Position numbers and translations under genes: made by a program
From: Pseudoclavibacter sp. AY1H1
GTDB lineage: Bacteria > Actinomycetota > Actinomycetes > Actinomycetales > Microbacteriaceae
Reading direction: 5' to 3'
Length of the DNA stretch: 64,000 nucleotides
NCBI RefSeq assembly: GCF_002931055.1
Contig: NZ_PSXX01000014.1
Coordinates: forward strand, 1 to 64,000
Notes under the pieces: model-generated
What the model was told of the DNA's origin: nothing
The model's input: the letters and a program-made list of their open reading frames with translations, nothing else
Databases searched by the model: none
Part shown: piece after piece, positions 1 through 8,706 of the stretch
Position numbering within the stretch: position 1 is the stretch's first letter
Layout of the letters: every line of letters starts with the position of its first letter

Positions 1-16
1 GGCGTGGATGCTCGCG

Positions 17-756
17 CTAGTTGAGTGCCGGGGTGTCGGTCGGGATGACCCCGTTGCCGTACAGGTCGAAGCCGAGGCCGTCGCCGACCTGAAGTGCGCG
101 GCCAGCAGCTCCCCGGAGTGGATGATGTGCTCGCTCGCGGCATGCCTCGCCGCCTCCGCGTCCCTGGCCTTGATGGCGTCGATGATCTGCGTGTGGTCCG
201 CACGGGTCGCCTCGGGCCACCCCTCGATCTGCGCGTAGAAGTTGCGGGGCACGTACTTCGAGAAGAGGGCGACGAGCCAGCGGAGCCTCGGAGCATCCAC
301 GATGTGGTTGAGCAGGTGGTGGAACTCGTTGTTGCGGGCCTCGAGCGCTTCGACGTCCCCGCGCACGGCCGCGGCGAGCAGCTCGTAGTGCAAGGCCTCG
401 AGCACTCGCAGCTGCTCATCGGAGATGCTGCGCGCGGCACGCGCGGCGAGCTCTCCGGCCACGTTGGCGTGCACGAGGAAGACGTCTTCGATGTCCGCAG
501 CCGTGATCGGGTGCACGCGGAACCCCTGGCCGCGCACGCCGTCGACGAAGCCCTCCACGCGGAGCGACTGCAGCGCCTCGCGAACCGGAGTCGCCGACAC
601 CTTCAGCCGCTGCGCGATCTCGTCGATCTGCAGGGATTCCCCGGGCAGAAGCACCCCGGAGATGATGCGCTCTCGGAGGTACTCGGCCGCGAACGAGCGC
701 ATGCTGCCGTAGCGACGGGCTGCGTCTTCGAGGCGTTCGTCGGGTGGGAGCGGCAC
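17..756 (-). CDS. GntR/FadR-family (FCD) transcriptional regulator, apparent frameshift near its 3' end
   Basis: Probable local regulator of the catabolic operon upstream. The N-terminal winged helix is clear (LQIDEIAQRLKVSATPVREA, then LRVEGFV), followed by an all-helical FCD effector domain (roughly residues 85-225). I chose GTG 756 because an in-frame TAA, the stop of the upstream PrpD-like gene, lies at 766-768, so the two genes are nearly contiguous and probably co-transcribed. The HTH frame has no stop before the window edge, but third-position GC in that frame collapses at about position 90. The next frame becomes strongly coding there and ends in TAG at 17-19. I read this as a one-base frameshift near 88-100 (mutation or sequence error). 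If not, the gene simply runs off the left edge with an odd Ser/Thr/Arg-rich tail. Confidence 0.8.
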
Positions 757-765
757 GGGGACATC

Positions 766-2139
766 TTACTGAGCGGGCAATTCGGGCCGCGGCATGGCTT
801 CCATGAGCCCCGCGACGGATGCGGTGCGGTCGCGTTCCACGAGCGCCCAGAGCGCGTTCGCGCACGTCTCGCCGACGAGCCCCCTCGCCTTGGCGTGCAG
901 GTCCTGTCGGGATGCGCGTGCGCCGGGCGAGCCGCGATAGGCGCTCGTCGAAGCCTCGTGCACGGTGCCGTCCGTGAAGGTGACCCGCACTTCGGCGGTC
1001 CAGTCTGCCGGGAACGCCGCTTCGACCGCAGGCGAGGTCACACATCTCACCTTCCTCATGAGCGGGAGCAGCTCGTCCGCGAGCTCCGCCGCCCGGTCGA
1101 ACTGGTCGACGGTCGCGGTGCCCGTGGTGAGCGCGAGCGCTGCGCCGAACGGCATGTTGAACTGCGCATCCACGGCCGATTCGACGCGCAGCTTCGCGTC
1201 TGCTGGCACGCTGACGAGGCGCGCGCCCGCTTCGATAACGGCCACCTCGACGTCGTCGACGTCGTCCGCGGACAGGCCTGGCCGCTGCGAGGCGACGTCG
1301 AGGAGCAGGTCGATGTTGCCGTGCATGTAGCGGCAGCAGGGGTAGAGCTTGATGCTCGTCCGCCAGGCGTATTCGCCTGGCGTGATGGTGCGCACACGAT
1401 CGGGGTGGAAGCCGTCGCCGTAGTTCGCGAGGAACCCGTCGCGTCCTTCGAGGGCCGCGGCCGGCGCGACGAAGCCGACGGCGGCGAGCCGGGTCGCGCG
1501 GATTCCGACGGCCGCGGCGTGACCCGCGTTGAGGCGCTTCGTCCAGGCGCCGTCGGAGAGGAACTCGAGCGAGCCCGCCGCGAGGTTCGAGGCGAGGCCG
1601 ATGGCGTCGACCGTCTGCGACTCGTCGAAGCGGAGGAGGCGGGAGACGGCTGCGGCGGCTCCGATGGCGCCTGCGACTCCGGTCGGGTGGAAGCCGCGGC
1701 CGTAGCTCTCGGCGGCTCCGAGGACGACCCCGATGTCGCACATCACGTCGTACCCGACGACCGCGGCATCGAGGAGGGCACCGTAGCTCGCCTCGTGCTC
1801 TTCCGCCGCGGCGAAGAGGGCCGGGAACAGCACAACGGCGGGATGCAGTGACGCTTCCTCGAAGGTGTCGTCGAGCTCCAGCCCGTGGGCGGTGATGCCG
1901 TTGACGAGCGCCGCATCCTCAGCGGACAGCCGGATCGCAGCCCCGAGCACGGACGACGGCGCAACGTCCGTGGCGAGCCCTGCGTAGGCGTCGCGTGCAG
2001 CTCGGGCCGACTCGCGTCCGCTGCCTCCGAGCGTCACGGCGAGGGCGTCGAAGAGCAGCGCGCGCATCCACGCGGAGCGCTCCCCGCCGAGGTCAACGGG
2101 GCCGAGGGCATGCTGCGCGTAGCTGCGGGCGAGTGACAT
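766..2139 (-). CDS. MmgE/PrpD family protein (457 aa)
   Basis: Member of the family that includes 2-methylcitrate dehydratase (PrpD), cis-aconitate decarboxylase (CadA/IRG1) and iminodisuccinate epimerase. All act on small di- or tricarboxylates. The length is typical, and the family's N-terminal helical half (ALLFDALAVTLGGSGRES) and central GVAGAIGAAAAVSRLLRF / AWTKRLNAGHAAAVGIRA segments are visible. It starts one base after the stop of the CaiB gene and ends ten bases before the GntR start. PrpD-like, CaiB, CitE and MaoC genes also occur together in the Pseudomonas aeruginosa itaconate cluster (PA0878-PA0883). A role as isomerase, dehydratase or decarboxylase on a branched dicarboxylate is therefore likely, but the exact reaction cannot be read from sequence. 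Confidence 0.9.
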   Translation of the reverse strand: MSLARSYAQHALGPVDLGGERSAWMRALLFDALAVTLGGSGRESARAARDAYAGLATDVAPSSVLGAAIRLSAEDAALVNGITAHGLELDDTFEEASLHPAVVLFPALFAAAEEHEASYGALLDAAVVGYDVMCDIGVVLGAAESYGRGFHPTGVAGAIGAAAAVSRLLRFDESQTVDAIGLASNLAAGSLEFLSDGAWTKRLNAGHAAAVGIRATRLAAVGFVAPAAALEGRDGFLANYGDGFHPDRVRTITPGEYAWRTSIKLYPCCRYMHGNIDLLLDVASQRPGLSADDVDDVEVAVIEAGARLVSVPADAKLRVESAVDAQFNMPFGAALALTTGTATVDQFDRAAELADELLPLMRKVRCVTSPAVEAAFPADWTAEVRVTFTDGTVHEASTSAYRGSPGARASRQDLHAKARGLVGETCANALWALVERDRTASVAGLMEAMPRPELPAQ

Positions 2140-2140
2140 G

Positions 2141-3292
2141 TCAGTTCCGTTCTTCGGTGGCGGCGAATTCGTGCCGGATGCGTTCGGTGTGCTCGCCCGT
2201 GTCGGGCACTGGCTTCATCGCCGGCCGGTAGGAGCCTGCTGTCACGGGGGGAAGGAGCGAGCGGGCTGACCCCCCAGGGGTCTCGACCTCGACCCACCTG
2301 TCTCGCTCCGCGAGCTGCGGATGCGCGGAGAACTCCGCCATCGTCCGCATACGCGCGTTGGCGATCGCCAGGGAGTCGAGGCGTCTGATCACCTCATCGC
2401 TCGGGGTCTCGGCGATCGCCGCTCCGATGAGCTCGCTGAGCGCGTCCCGGTTCGCGACTCGATGCTCGTTGAGGCTGAACCTCGGGTCGTCGGCGAGCTC
2501 CGCCGCCCCCAGGACGTCGCGGCAGAAGCCCGCGAACTCCGTCTCGTTCTGGATGCCGATGAACACGGTCCCGTCGGAGGCTTCGAACGGGCCGTATGGG
2601 GCGATGGTGGCGTGGGATGCACCGTGCCGCTGGGGCGGGTGGCCGCCGTACTCGGCGAACAGGTAGGGCTGCTGCATCCATTCGCCGAGCGCCTCGAGCA
2701 TGGAGACCTCGATGCGGTCGCCGACGCCGGTCCGTCCGCGCTGGATGAGCGCGGCGAGCACACCGGAGTACACGTACATGCCCGCCGCGATGTCGGCGAC
2801 GGAGGCCCCGACCTTCGACGGCTGCTCCGGGGTGCCGGTCACCGAGAGGAGGCCGGCTTCGCACTGCACGAGGAGGTCGTAGGCCTTCTTGCGCGTGTAG
2901 CTGCCGCCCGTGCCGTATCCGGAGATCTCGGCGTAGATGAGTCGGGGGTTGCCTGCCGCGAGTGCGTCGTAGCCGAGGCCGAGGCGGTCGAGCGCGCCTG
3001 GTGCGAGGTTCTGCACGACGACGTCGGCGGTCGCGGCGATGCTGCGGAACAGCTCGGCGTCCGCCTCGTCCTTGAGGTCGAGCACAACCGATTCCTTGCC
3101 GCGGTTGAGCCAGGCGAAGAAGCTCGACGTGCCGTGCACGGTGGAGTCGTAGCGGCGCGCGAAGTCGCCACCTGCACGCTCGATCTTGATGACGCGGGCG
3201 CCGAGGTCGGCGAGCTGTCGCGTCGCGAAGGGGGCGGCGACCGCCTGCTCGACGCTGAGCACGGTGATGCCGTCGAGCGGCCTGCCGTTCAT
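2141..3292 (-). CDS. CaiB/BaiF family III CoA-transferase (383 aa)
   Basis: Transfers CoA between carboxylic acids, via a glutamyl- or aspartyl-CoA intermediate. The family hallmarks are present: N-terminal LDGITVLSVEQAVAAPFATR with LADLGARVIKIER, and the segment KKAYDLLVQCEAG containing the catalytic Asp (about residue 141). The length is normal. The start ATG overlaps the stop of the CitE-like gene by 4 bases, indicating translational coupling. Beside MaoC and CitE-type genes it corresponds in position to itaconate CoA-transferase (Ict), so succinyl-CoA:dicarboxylate CoA-transferase activity is a reasonable inference. The substrate is unproven. Confidence 0.92.
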   Translation of the reverse strand: MNGRPLDGITVLSVEQAVAAPFATRQLADLGARVIKIERAGGDFARRYDSTVHGTSSFFAWLNRGKESVVLDLKDEADAELFRSIAATADVVVQNLAPGALDRLGLGYDALAAGNPRLIYAEISGYGTGGSYTRKKAYDLLVQCEAGLLSVTGTPEQPSKVGASVADIAAGMYVYSGVLAALIQRGRTGVGDRIEVSMLEALGEWMQQPYLFAEYGGHPPQRHGASHATIAPYGPFEASDGTVFIGIQNETEFAGFCRDVLGAAELADDPRFSLNEHRVANRDALSELIGAAIAETPSDEVIRRLDSLAIANARMRTMAEFSAHPQLAERDRWVEVETPGGSARSLLPPVTAGSYRPAMKPVPDTGEHTERIRHEFAATEERN

Positions 3293-4128
3293 GATGCTTC
3301 CCCGAGCGCGGCGAGCAGGCGCCGCGCTCGCCGCAGCACGGGTGCGTCGACCATGGCCCCGTCGACCTGCACGGCGCCGGAGCCTGCGCCGACCACGCGG
3401 CGGGCCCAGTCGATCTGGGCGTCGGTCGGCCGGAACGCCGAGGCGATGGCGGGCAGCTGGGCGGGGTGGATGGCGAGCATGCCGCCGAAGCCGAGGGCGA
3501 CGGCGTGCGTGGCGGCGGACTCGACGGCCGCGACGTCGCGGATGCTGGCGCTCGGGGATTCGACTGGGGCTGGTGCCCCGGTGAGGCGCGAGACGAGGAC
3601 CAGCTCGACGCGTGCCGCATCGAGCAGCGAGTCCGCGTCGCCGCCCGCATCGACCGCGAAGTCGAGCGCCCCGAAGGCGAGGCGCACGTCGAGCTCGGGC
3701 TCACCCGGGCCGCGGGTGACGAGCGTCTCCGCCACGCGAAGGCCGCGCACGGTCTCGACGAGCGCGAGGAGCGGCGCGCCACCCGAGGCGTCGCTCACCT
3801 GCCGGAGGTAGGCCCGCGACTCGGCCTTCGGCACGGCGACGCCAGCGAGGGCGCCGGGCGACCTGGCGGACACATCCTCCAGCAGCGCGAGGTCGGGCGC
3901 GCTGTCGCCCGTGTCCGCCGGGTTGACCCGCACGAGCACACGACCGGGTGCGGCCGTGGCCAGCAGATCGCGGATGGCGGTCCGCGCCCGTTCCCGGTTG
4001 TCGGCCGCGACCGCATCCTCGAGGTCGAGGATCACCAGGTTGGCCCCGGAATCCAGCGCCTTCGAGAAGCGGTCGGGCCGATCCCCCGGGACGAAGAGCA
4101 GCGTCTGCGCTGCCGCGAGGGCGCTCAT
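3289..4128 (-). CDS. HpcH/HpaI-CitE family acyl-CoA lyase (279 aa)
   Basis: A TIM-barrel lyase of the citrate lyase beta / malyl-CoA lyase type. Family motifs are TLLFVPGDRPDRFSKAL near the N terminus, the metal-site motif ILDLEDAVAADNRERAR, the VAVPKAES strand and the Glu in LALVETVRGL. It cleaves 2- or 3-hydroxyacyl-CoA such as citramalyl-CoA (to acetyl-CoA and pyruvate) or beta-methylmalyl-CoA (to propionyl-CoA and glyoxylate). The true start is ATG 4128; the same frame stays open further upstream, but that part reads antisense-like and overlaps the MaoC gene. ATGA overlaps at both ends (with MaoC and CaiB) tie it to the operon. Confidence 0.92.
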   Translation of the reverse strand: MSALAAAQTLLFVPGDRPDRFSKALDSGANLVILDLEDAVAADNRERARTAIRDLLATAAPGRVLVRVNPADTGDSAPDLALLEDVSARSPGALAGVAVPKAESRAYLRQVSDASGGAPLLALVETVRGLRVAETLVTRGPGEPELDVRLAFGALDFAVDAGGDADSLLDAARVELVLVSRLTGAPAPVESPSASIRDVAAVESAATHAVALGFGGMLAIHPAQLPAIASAFRPTDAQIDWARRVVGAGSGAVQVDGAMVDAPVLRRARRLLAALGEAS

Positions 4129-4655
4129 CGCTCGACCGCGTCGGGCAGCGACGACTCGTCGGGGCGTGGCGTCGGGGAGACGGGCAGGAACCCGCGTCTC
4201 GAGACCATGAACGTGCGTCGGAAGCTGATGACGACGACGCCCTCCTGGTTGTACCCCTCGGTCGCGACCTCGACGATGCCGACCGAGGAGCGCGAGCGCG
4301 ACTCCCGGAGCGAGAGCACCTTGGAACGCGACGAGATCGTGTCTCCCACGAAGACCGGATGCGGGAGCCGGACCTCGTCCCAGCCGAGGTTCGCGAAGAC
4401 GTTCATGGACAGATCGATCGTCGACTGCCCGGTGACGAGGGAGAGCGTGAAGCAGGAGTTCACGAGGATGCGCCGGAACTCGGTGCTCTCCGTGAGGCGC
4501 GCGTCGACGTGCACCTTCGCGACGTTCTGCGTCATGAGGGTCGACGTCATGTTGTCGTCCTCGGTGACGGTCTTGGAGAACGGGTGGTAGTAGAGGTCTC
4601 CCGGGGTGAAGTCCTCGAAGACCCGCCCCGTCCACCCTTCGACGATCTGCGTCAT
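4125..4655 (-). CDS. MaoC-type hotdog-fold enoyl-CoA hydratase (176 aa)
   Basis: A single hotdog-fold hydratase. The active-site pattern TEDDNM...QNVAKVHVDA (Asp/Asn...His) resembles mesaconyl-CoA hydratase and itaconyl-CoA hydratase (Ich) more than fatty-acid (R)-hydratases. It would add water to an unsaturated C5 dicarboxylyl-CoA and feed the CitE-type lyase encoded just downstream. A ribosome site (GGGAG) lies in the end of the aldehyde dehydrogenase gene, 8 bases away. The stop overlaps the next start by 4 bases. The C-terminal 20 residues are polar and probably disordered. Confidence 0.88.
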   Translation of the reverse strand: MTQIVEGWTGRVFEDFTPGDLYYHPFSKTVTEDDNMTSTLMTQNVAKVHVDARLTESTEFRRILVNSCFTLSLVTGQSTIDLSMNVFANLGWDEVRLPHPVFVGDTISSRSKVLSLRESRSRSSVGIVEVATEGYNQEGVVVISFRRTFMVSRRGFLPVSPTPRPDESSLPDAVER

Positions 4656-4663
4656 GATGCTCC

Positions 4664-6109
4664 CTACAGTTTGACGATGACGGTCTTGGTCTCGGTGTAT
4701 GCGTCGAGCGACTCGACGCCCTTCTCTCTGCCGTAGCCGGACTTCTTGAAGCCGCCGAACGGGTACTCGACGCCGCCGCCCGCCCCGTAGGCGTTGACAT
4801 ACACCTGCCCGGCCTCGACGCGCGCGGCGAGGCGGTGTGCCCTGGAGATGTCGCGGGTCCAGATCGCCGCCATGAGCGCGTAGTCGGTTCCGTTGGCGAT
4901 GCGGACCGCCTCGTCCTCGTCGGCGAAGGTCGTGGCGACCAGCACGGGGCCGAAGACCTCCTTCTGCGCGATCTCGGAGCTCGGGTCGACGTCGGCGATG
5001 AGCGTCGGGGCGAAGAAGGCGCCGGCCCCGTGCCCGTCTGGCACGTGCCCGCCGGTGATGACGCGGCCGTCGGCGCCGTCGACGAGGCCGCGTACCCGGT
5101 CCTGCTGCTTGACGGACACGAGCGGGCCGAGGTCGCGGTCGTCGGAGCCCGGGCCGATGGTCACCCGCTCGAAGGAGGTCTTGAGCTTCGCGAGAAGCTC
5201 GTCGGCGACATCCTCGTGGACGATGAGTCGTGAGCCCGCCGAGCAGGTCTGACCCGCGTTCTGCAGGATGCCCTTCGTGATGAACATCATCGCCTCATCG
5301 AGGTCGGCGTCGGGGAACACGACGTGGGGGCTCTTTCCCCCGAGCTCGAGCACCGCCGGGATCACGTTCTGCGCGGCCGCGGTCGCGATCGACGTACCGA
5401 CCGCAGTCGAGCCGACGAAGCCGATGTGGTCGATGCCCGGATGCTCGGCGAGCGCGGCACCGACCTCGACGCCGATGCCGGTGACGATGTTCAGCACCCC
5501 GGCGGGGATGCCGACCTCGACCGCGAGCTCCGCGATGCGCACCGCGGTGCGGGGCGTCTCGTCGGCCGGCTTCAGCACCACGGTGTTGCCCGTGGCCAGG
5601 GCGGGCGCGACGGCCCGACCGAAGAGCTGCATGGGGTAGTTCCAGGCGATGACGCTGCCGCAGACGCCGAGCGCCTCCCGCCGCGTGTACACGTGGAACG
5701 CCGGATCGACGGGCAAGGACAGGCCGTAGTAGGAGTCGATGGCCCTGCCGTAGAAGGTGAAGTACCGAGCAGCGACCGTCGCATCCGTTCGCGCCTGGGT
5801 GAGCGGCTTGCCCGTGTCCTGCGATTCGAGCAGCGTGAGCTCCTCGCGGTTCGCGATGATGGCCGCCGCGAGCGCCTGCAGCAGGTCGGCGCGCACCTCC
5901 GGCTTGGTGGCGGCCCATCCGGGTTGCGCGGCCCGGGCGGCTGCGACCGCGGCATCCACGTGGGAGGCATCGCATCGCGCGGTGAGGCCGAGCACCTCCC
6001 CCGTCGCCGGGTCGATGTTCTCGTAGCTGCGCTCGGAAGCTACGCGCTCGCCGCCGATGTAGGCCGTCGTCGTGGCAGCTCCCGACGCGGTGTGCACTGA
6101 TTGGGACAT
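4664..6109 (-). CDS. NAD(P)-dependent aldehyde dehydrogenase (481 aa)
   Basis: Oxidises an aldehyde to a carboxylate. It is complete, with the NAD-site WNYPMQLFGRAVAPALATGN, general base Glu in VLELGGKSPHVVF, catalytic Cys in ILQNAGQTCSAGSRL and the C-terminal EVFGPVL. It most resembles the betaine/gamma-aminobutyraldehyde (BetB/PuuC) branch. Its position after a lactonase and an alcohol dehydrogenase parallels blcA of the Agrobacterium blcABC gamma-butyrolactone operon, so the likely substrate is a semialdehyde from an opened lactone. A good ribosome site (AGGAGAG) precedes ATG 6109 and directly abuts a triple 17-bp repeat. Confidence 0.93.
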   Translation of the reverse strand: MSQSVHTASGAATTTAYIGGERVASERSYENIDPATGEVLGLTARCDASHVDAAVAAARAAQPGWAATKPEVRADLLQALAAAIIANREELTLLESQDTGKPLTQARTDATVAARYFTFYGRAIDSYYGLSLPVDPAFHVYTRREALGVCGSVIAWNYPMQLFGRAVAPALATGNTVVLKPADETPRTAVRIAELAVEVGIPAGVLNIVTGIGVEVGAALAEHPGIDHIGFVGSTAVGTSIATAAAQNVIPAVLELGGKSPHVVFPDADLDEAMMFITKGILQNAGQTCSAGSRLIVHEDVADELLAKLKTSFERVTIGPGSDDRDLGPLVSVKQQDRVRGLVDGADGRVITGGHVPDGHGAGAFFAPTLIADVDPSSEIAQKEVFGPVLVATTFADEDEAVRIANGTDYALMAAIWTRDISRAHRLAARVEAGQVYVNAYGAGGGVEYPFGGFKKSGYGREKGVESLDAYTETKTVIVKL

Positions 6110-6120
6110 GTCTCTCCTGG

Positions 6121-6166
6121 AATCTCTGCTGGCCTGGAATCTCTGCTGGCCAAAAATCTCTGCTGG
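6121..6166. repeat. Three tandem 17-bp repeats in the intergenic leader
   Basis: The core AATCTCTGCTGG occurs at 6121, 6138 and 6155, an exact 17-base period. The two left units also share the following GCC. The array lies between the alcohol dehydrogenase stop (6201) and the aldehyde dehydrogenase start (6109), immediately upstream of the ribosome site. It is the only sizeable non-coding gap in an otherwise overlapping operon. Confidence 0.9.
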
Positions 6167-6200
6167 TCGTCGGCGGATGTCGACGTGGTGTCGCCGGTGA

Positions 6201-7331
6201 TCAGTCGTCGATGACGATGCCGGCGCGGGTCACCTGCCGCGCCTCTGCGGCGGCGAGGGCCTCTGGCACCTGATCGAGGGTGTAGTCGGCGTCCACGAGC
6301 GACTCCCACGGGAACTGCGGCGTCGCCTCGATGAAGCGCACGGCCTTGCCGAGCACCTCGAGCGGGTAGCGGATGGCGGCGCGGATCTGCACGCCGGTCC
6401 GGGTGAAGAGGCCAGGGTCGAAGTCCGTGAACTTGTTCGGAGAGATGTTGCCGATCTCGACGACGATGCCGCCGGATCTCGCCGACCGCACCGACTCCGA
6501 GAACGCGGACGGCACGCCGGTGAGGTCGATCACGACGTCACCGCCCCCGCCCGTCGCGTCGCGGACGAGCTGCACGCGTGCCGCGCCGTCAGCGGCCTGC
6601 GAGAGATCGATCGTGTGGTGGGCGCCGAAGTCCTTGACCTTCTCGAGGCGACTCGGCGTCATCTCCGCCACGTAGACCTCCGCCCCCAGCACCGAGGCGA
6701 CGGCGGAGGCGCAGACACCGAGCCCGCCGGCGCCGAAGATGACGACCTTGTCCCCGTAGGAGACCTCCCCGAGGAGGCACCCGTAGTAGACCTGCGACAG
6801 GGCGCAGTTGGCGGAGGAGGCAGCCTTCGAGGTGACGCCGTCCGGCACCTTGTACACGGCCTGGTTCGGGCCCACCGCATAGTGCGTGCCGAACGTGCCG
6901 AAGAAGTGCGGGGCCTCGTCGGCCTGCTTCGACCATCCCGTGTAGGCGTTGCGGCAGATGTTGCCGTGCCCGTTGTTGCACTCGGGACAGCGGCGGCATG
7001 CCTGGAAGTACGTGGCCACGACTCGGTCTCCCACGGCGAGCGGCTCCCCCGCGAAGTCGGTCGTGACGCCGTCTCCGAGGGCGGCGACTCGGCCGACGCC
7101 CTCGTGTCCCATGACGCAGCCGGGTCGAACCAGCGGGTGGCTGCCGTGCAGGATGTGCACATCGGAGCCGCACACGTTGGCGCGGATCATGGACAGCACG
7201 ACCCCGCCCGGCACGGGGGAGGGCACCTCGTAGGACCGGGACGCGGTGCGGTCGATGTCGTCGAGGATCGTCGTCGTGCCGTGCGCCTGCTGCGCATCGG
7301 TCTGGGCGTGCGTGGAAGCTGTCGCAGTCAT
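6201..7331 (-). CDS. Zinc-dependent alcohol dehydrogenase, MDR superfamily (376 aa)
   Basis: A medium-chain dehydrogenase. Catalytic zinc ligands are Cys in ANVCGSDVH and His-Glu in GHEGVG. The structural zinc loop CRRCPECNNGHGNICR carries all four Cys. The Rossmann motif is VIFGAGGLGVCASAVASVLG. It probably oxidises the hydroxy group of a hydroxyacid made by the lactonase, giving a semialdehyde for the next enzyme, like blcB function-wise although from another superfamily. The N-terminal 20 residues are polar and atypical. The start overlaps the FmdB-like stop by 4 bases; 91 bases separate it from the aldehyde dehydrogenase gene. Confidence 0.92.
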   Translation of the reverse strand: MTATASTHAQTDAQQAHGTTTILDDIDRTASRSYEVPSPVPGGVVLSMIRANVCGSDVHILHGSHPLVRPGCVMGHEGVGRVAALGDGVTTDFAGEPLAVGDRVVATYFQACRRCPECNNGHGNICRNAYTGWSKQADEAPHFFGTFGTHYAVGPNQAVYKVPDGVTSKAASSANCALSQVYYGCLLGEVSYGDKVVIFGAGGLGVCASAVASVLGAEVYVAEMTPSRLEKVKDFGAHHTIDLSQAADGAARVQLVRDATGGGGDVVIDLTGVPSAFSESVRSARSGGIVVEIGNISPNKFTDFDPGLFTRTGVQIRAAIRYPLEVLGKAVRFIEATPQFPWESLVDADYTLDQVPEALAAAEARQVTRAGIVIDD

Positions 7332-7777
7332 GCTCCGGCCCCTCTCCTGGTGGTTGTGTTCGCCGTCGAGGCTTGCGATTCCGTTGCGCGAGCCGCGGCG
7401 GCCGTCGCGGAGGCGACCGATGCGCCGATGTCGTCGCCCGCACGCAGCGGGCGCCCCTGGAAGATCCCCTCGTGGGCGAGGATCGGGCGCCGGTCACCGG
7501 CGAGCTCCGGGTACTTGGCCTCGAGCTTCTCGCGCTTCTCGATCTTGGAGCGCCAGTGGGCGACCGCTTCGGGGCGGCCGCGATCGATGCCCTGCCAGCT
7601 GTGCGGCATCTCGGCGCGGCTGGGTCCTGCGTCGGCGGCGCCCCCGATGCGCACCGCGGAGGGGACACGGCTGGTCGCCGTCCCGCATCCGGGGCAGGCG
7701 GGGTTGTCGGCAAGCATCGACTCGATGCCGGCCTCGAAGCGATGGCCTTCCTGGCAGCGGAAGTCGTAGAGGATCAT
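7328..7777 (-). CDS. FmdB-type zinc-ribbon protein (149 aa)
   Basis: The N terminus is a CxxGH...CPxCG zinc ribbon ([18 protein letters not shown], then [12 protein letters not shown]) of the FmdB/zf-RRPF family, named for a putative regulator of formamidase in Methylophilus. The remaining 100 residues are charged and Ala/Thr-rich with no recognised domain, making it longer than a typical family member. It overlaps both neighbours by 4 bases, so it is produced with the lactonase and alcohol dehydrogenase. The function is unknown; a regulatory or metal-handling accessory role is inferred only from the family. Confidence 0.8.
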   Translation of the reverse strand: MILYDFRCQEGHRFEAGIESMLADNPACPGCGTATSRVPSAVRIGGAADAGPSRAEMPHSWQGIDRGRPEAVAHWRSKIEKREKLEAKYPELAGDRRPILAHEGIFQGRPLRAGDDIGASVASATAAAARATESQASTANTTTRRGAGA

Positions 7778-8592
7778 GAGTAGAACCCGTTCGGCGCGAA
7801 GGTGAGCTCCTTCTTCTGCTCTTCGTCGTGGCCGAAGATCACCTGGGCGTCGGTCTCCTGGGCGATGCGGCGGAGCTTCTCGACCGACTCGAGCCACGCG
7901 AGGTTGTTCCACACGATGGCCGCTCCGACCGCGGGCGGCCCCCAGGAGTCGGCGAGGTAGACGGCGTCGGAGGTGAAGATCTTCGTGCCGTCGTTGGGCA
8001 GGTCGACCTTGAGCGACATGGTTCCCCACGTGTGGCCCGGCGTCTGGATGACGCTGACGCCCGGCAGGATCTCGTCGTCACCGGCGATGCCGCCGATGTT
8101 GAGGCCCTTGAAGTCGTCGGGGATGTGCGCGCCCAGGTTGTACCCGGTGATGGTGGCGACTCCGTCGAGCTCGGCCTGGCTCGTGACGATGCGGGTCTTG
8201 CCGTTGTCGAACATCCTGGCGTTGGCGGCGTGGTCGAAGTGCAGGTGCGAGAGCACGAGGATGTCGATGTCGTCCGGGGTGAGCTCGAGCTGCTTGAGGC
8301 TGGAGTCGAGGTAGCCGGTGTCTGCCTGTGGGTCGTCGATGACGGGGAAGAACTCGTCGAAGCCGGTCGGGGCCCAGTGCTCAGCCCAGTTGCGTGGGAC
8401 GCCGGTGTCCCACAGGATGCGCCCGTCCGGGTGGTCGATGAGCACGGCGTGCGTCGGCACCTGACCCCATGCGCGTTCGTCGTGGCGGTGGTCGCGGGTC
8501 TTGATGACCCTGCCTGGCTTGAGCAGCAGCCAGGTGAGGTCGGCTTCCATGGTTCCTGACTCCAGGATGTGGAGCTTGATGTCGTTCGTCAC
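7774..8592 (-). CDS. Metallo-beta-lactamase-fold lactonase, AttM/AiiA-like (272 aa)
   Basis: A dinuclear-zinc hydrolase with the signature [21 protein letters not shown] and a metal-bridging Asp in FTSDAVYLA, as in N-acyl-homoserine-lactone and gamma-butyrolactone lactonases (AiiA, AttM/BlcC). GTG 8592 is the preferred start because AAAGGAG (8601-8607 on this strand) lies 8 bases upstream. A longer frame up to 8691 would cover the promoter. It is the first gene of the catabolic operon, so a nutritional lactone is likelier than a quorum signal, though AHL quenching is possible. The stop overlaps the FmdB-like start. Confidence 0.88.
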   Translation of the reverse strand: MTNDIKLHILESGTMEADLTWLLLKPGRVIKTRDHRHDERAWGQVPTHAVLIDHPDGRILWDTGVPRNWAEHWAPTGFDEFFPVIDDPQADTGYLDSSLKQLELTPDDIDILVLSHLHFDHAANARMFDNGKTRIVTSQAELDGVATITGYNLGAHIPDDFKGLNIGGIAGDDEILPGVSVIQTPGHTWGTMSLKVDLPNDGTKIFTSDAVYLADSWGPPAVGAAIVWNNLAWLESVEKLRRIAQETDAQVIFGHDEEQKKELTFAPNGFYS

Positions 8593-8670
8593 TTGCCATC
8601 TCCTTTGATTGGCCCAGCGGGGGAAGGCGCTCGGGCTCTGGGTGGCGAGCGTGAGGAGCGCTTCCCGATT

Positions 8671-8699
8671 ACCGTAAGCGAATATATTCAAGGGGTCAA
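8671..8699 (-). promoter_or_regulatory. Predicted promoter of the lactonase operon
   Basis: On the minus strand TTGACC (8694-8699) is followed after 17 bases by TACGGT (8671-8676), a plausible sigma70-type -35/-10 pair about 80 bases upstream of the lactonase start. The lower GC of 8670-8760 also fits a promoter region. Confidence 0.5.
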
Positions 8700-8706
8700 T
8701 ACCTTG
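8689..8706. promoter_or_regulatory. Imperfect palindrome over the -35 region (candidate operator)
   Basis: CAAGG(8-base centre)CCTTG is an 18-bp inverted repeat that covers the predicted -35 of the lactonase operon. It lies in the 214-bp divergent region shared with the acyl-CoA dehydrogenase gene. The FCD regulator at the operon end is the obvious candidate to bind it, but this is inference. Confidence 0.4.

Noticed and set aside
94-1851. Long plus-strand open frame of 585 codons
   Set aside because: It is antisense to the GntR and PrpD-like genes; composition is Arg/Gly/Val/Glu-rich with no domain, as expected from the complement of GC-biased genes.
7774-8592. Lactonase as part of a quorum-sensing locus
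   Set aside because: No luxI/luxR-like genes are nearby; the neighbours are catabolic enzymes, so a nutritional role is more likely, though AHL activity is not excluded.
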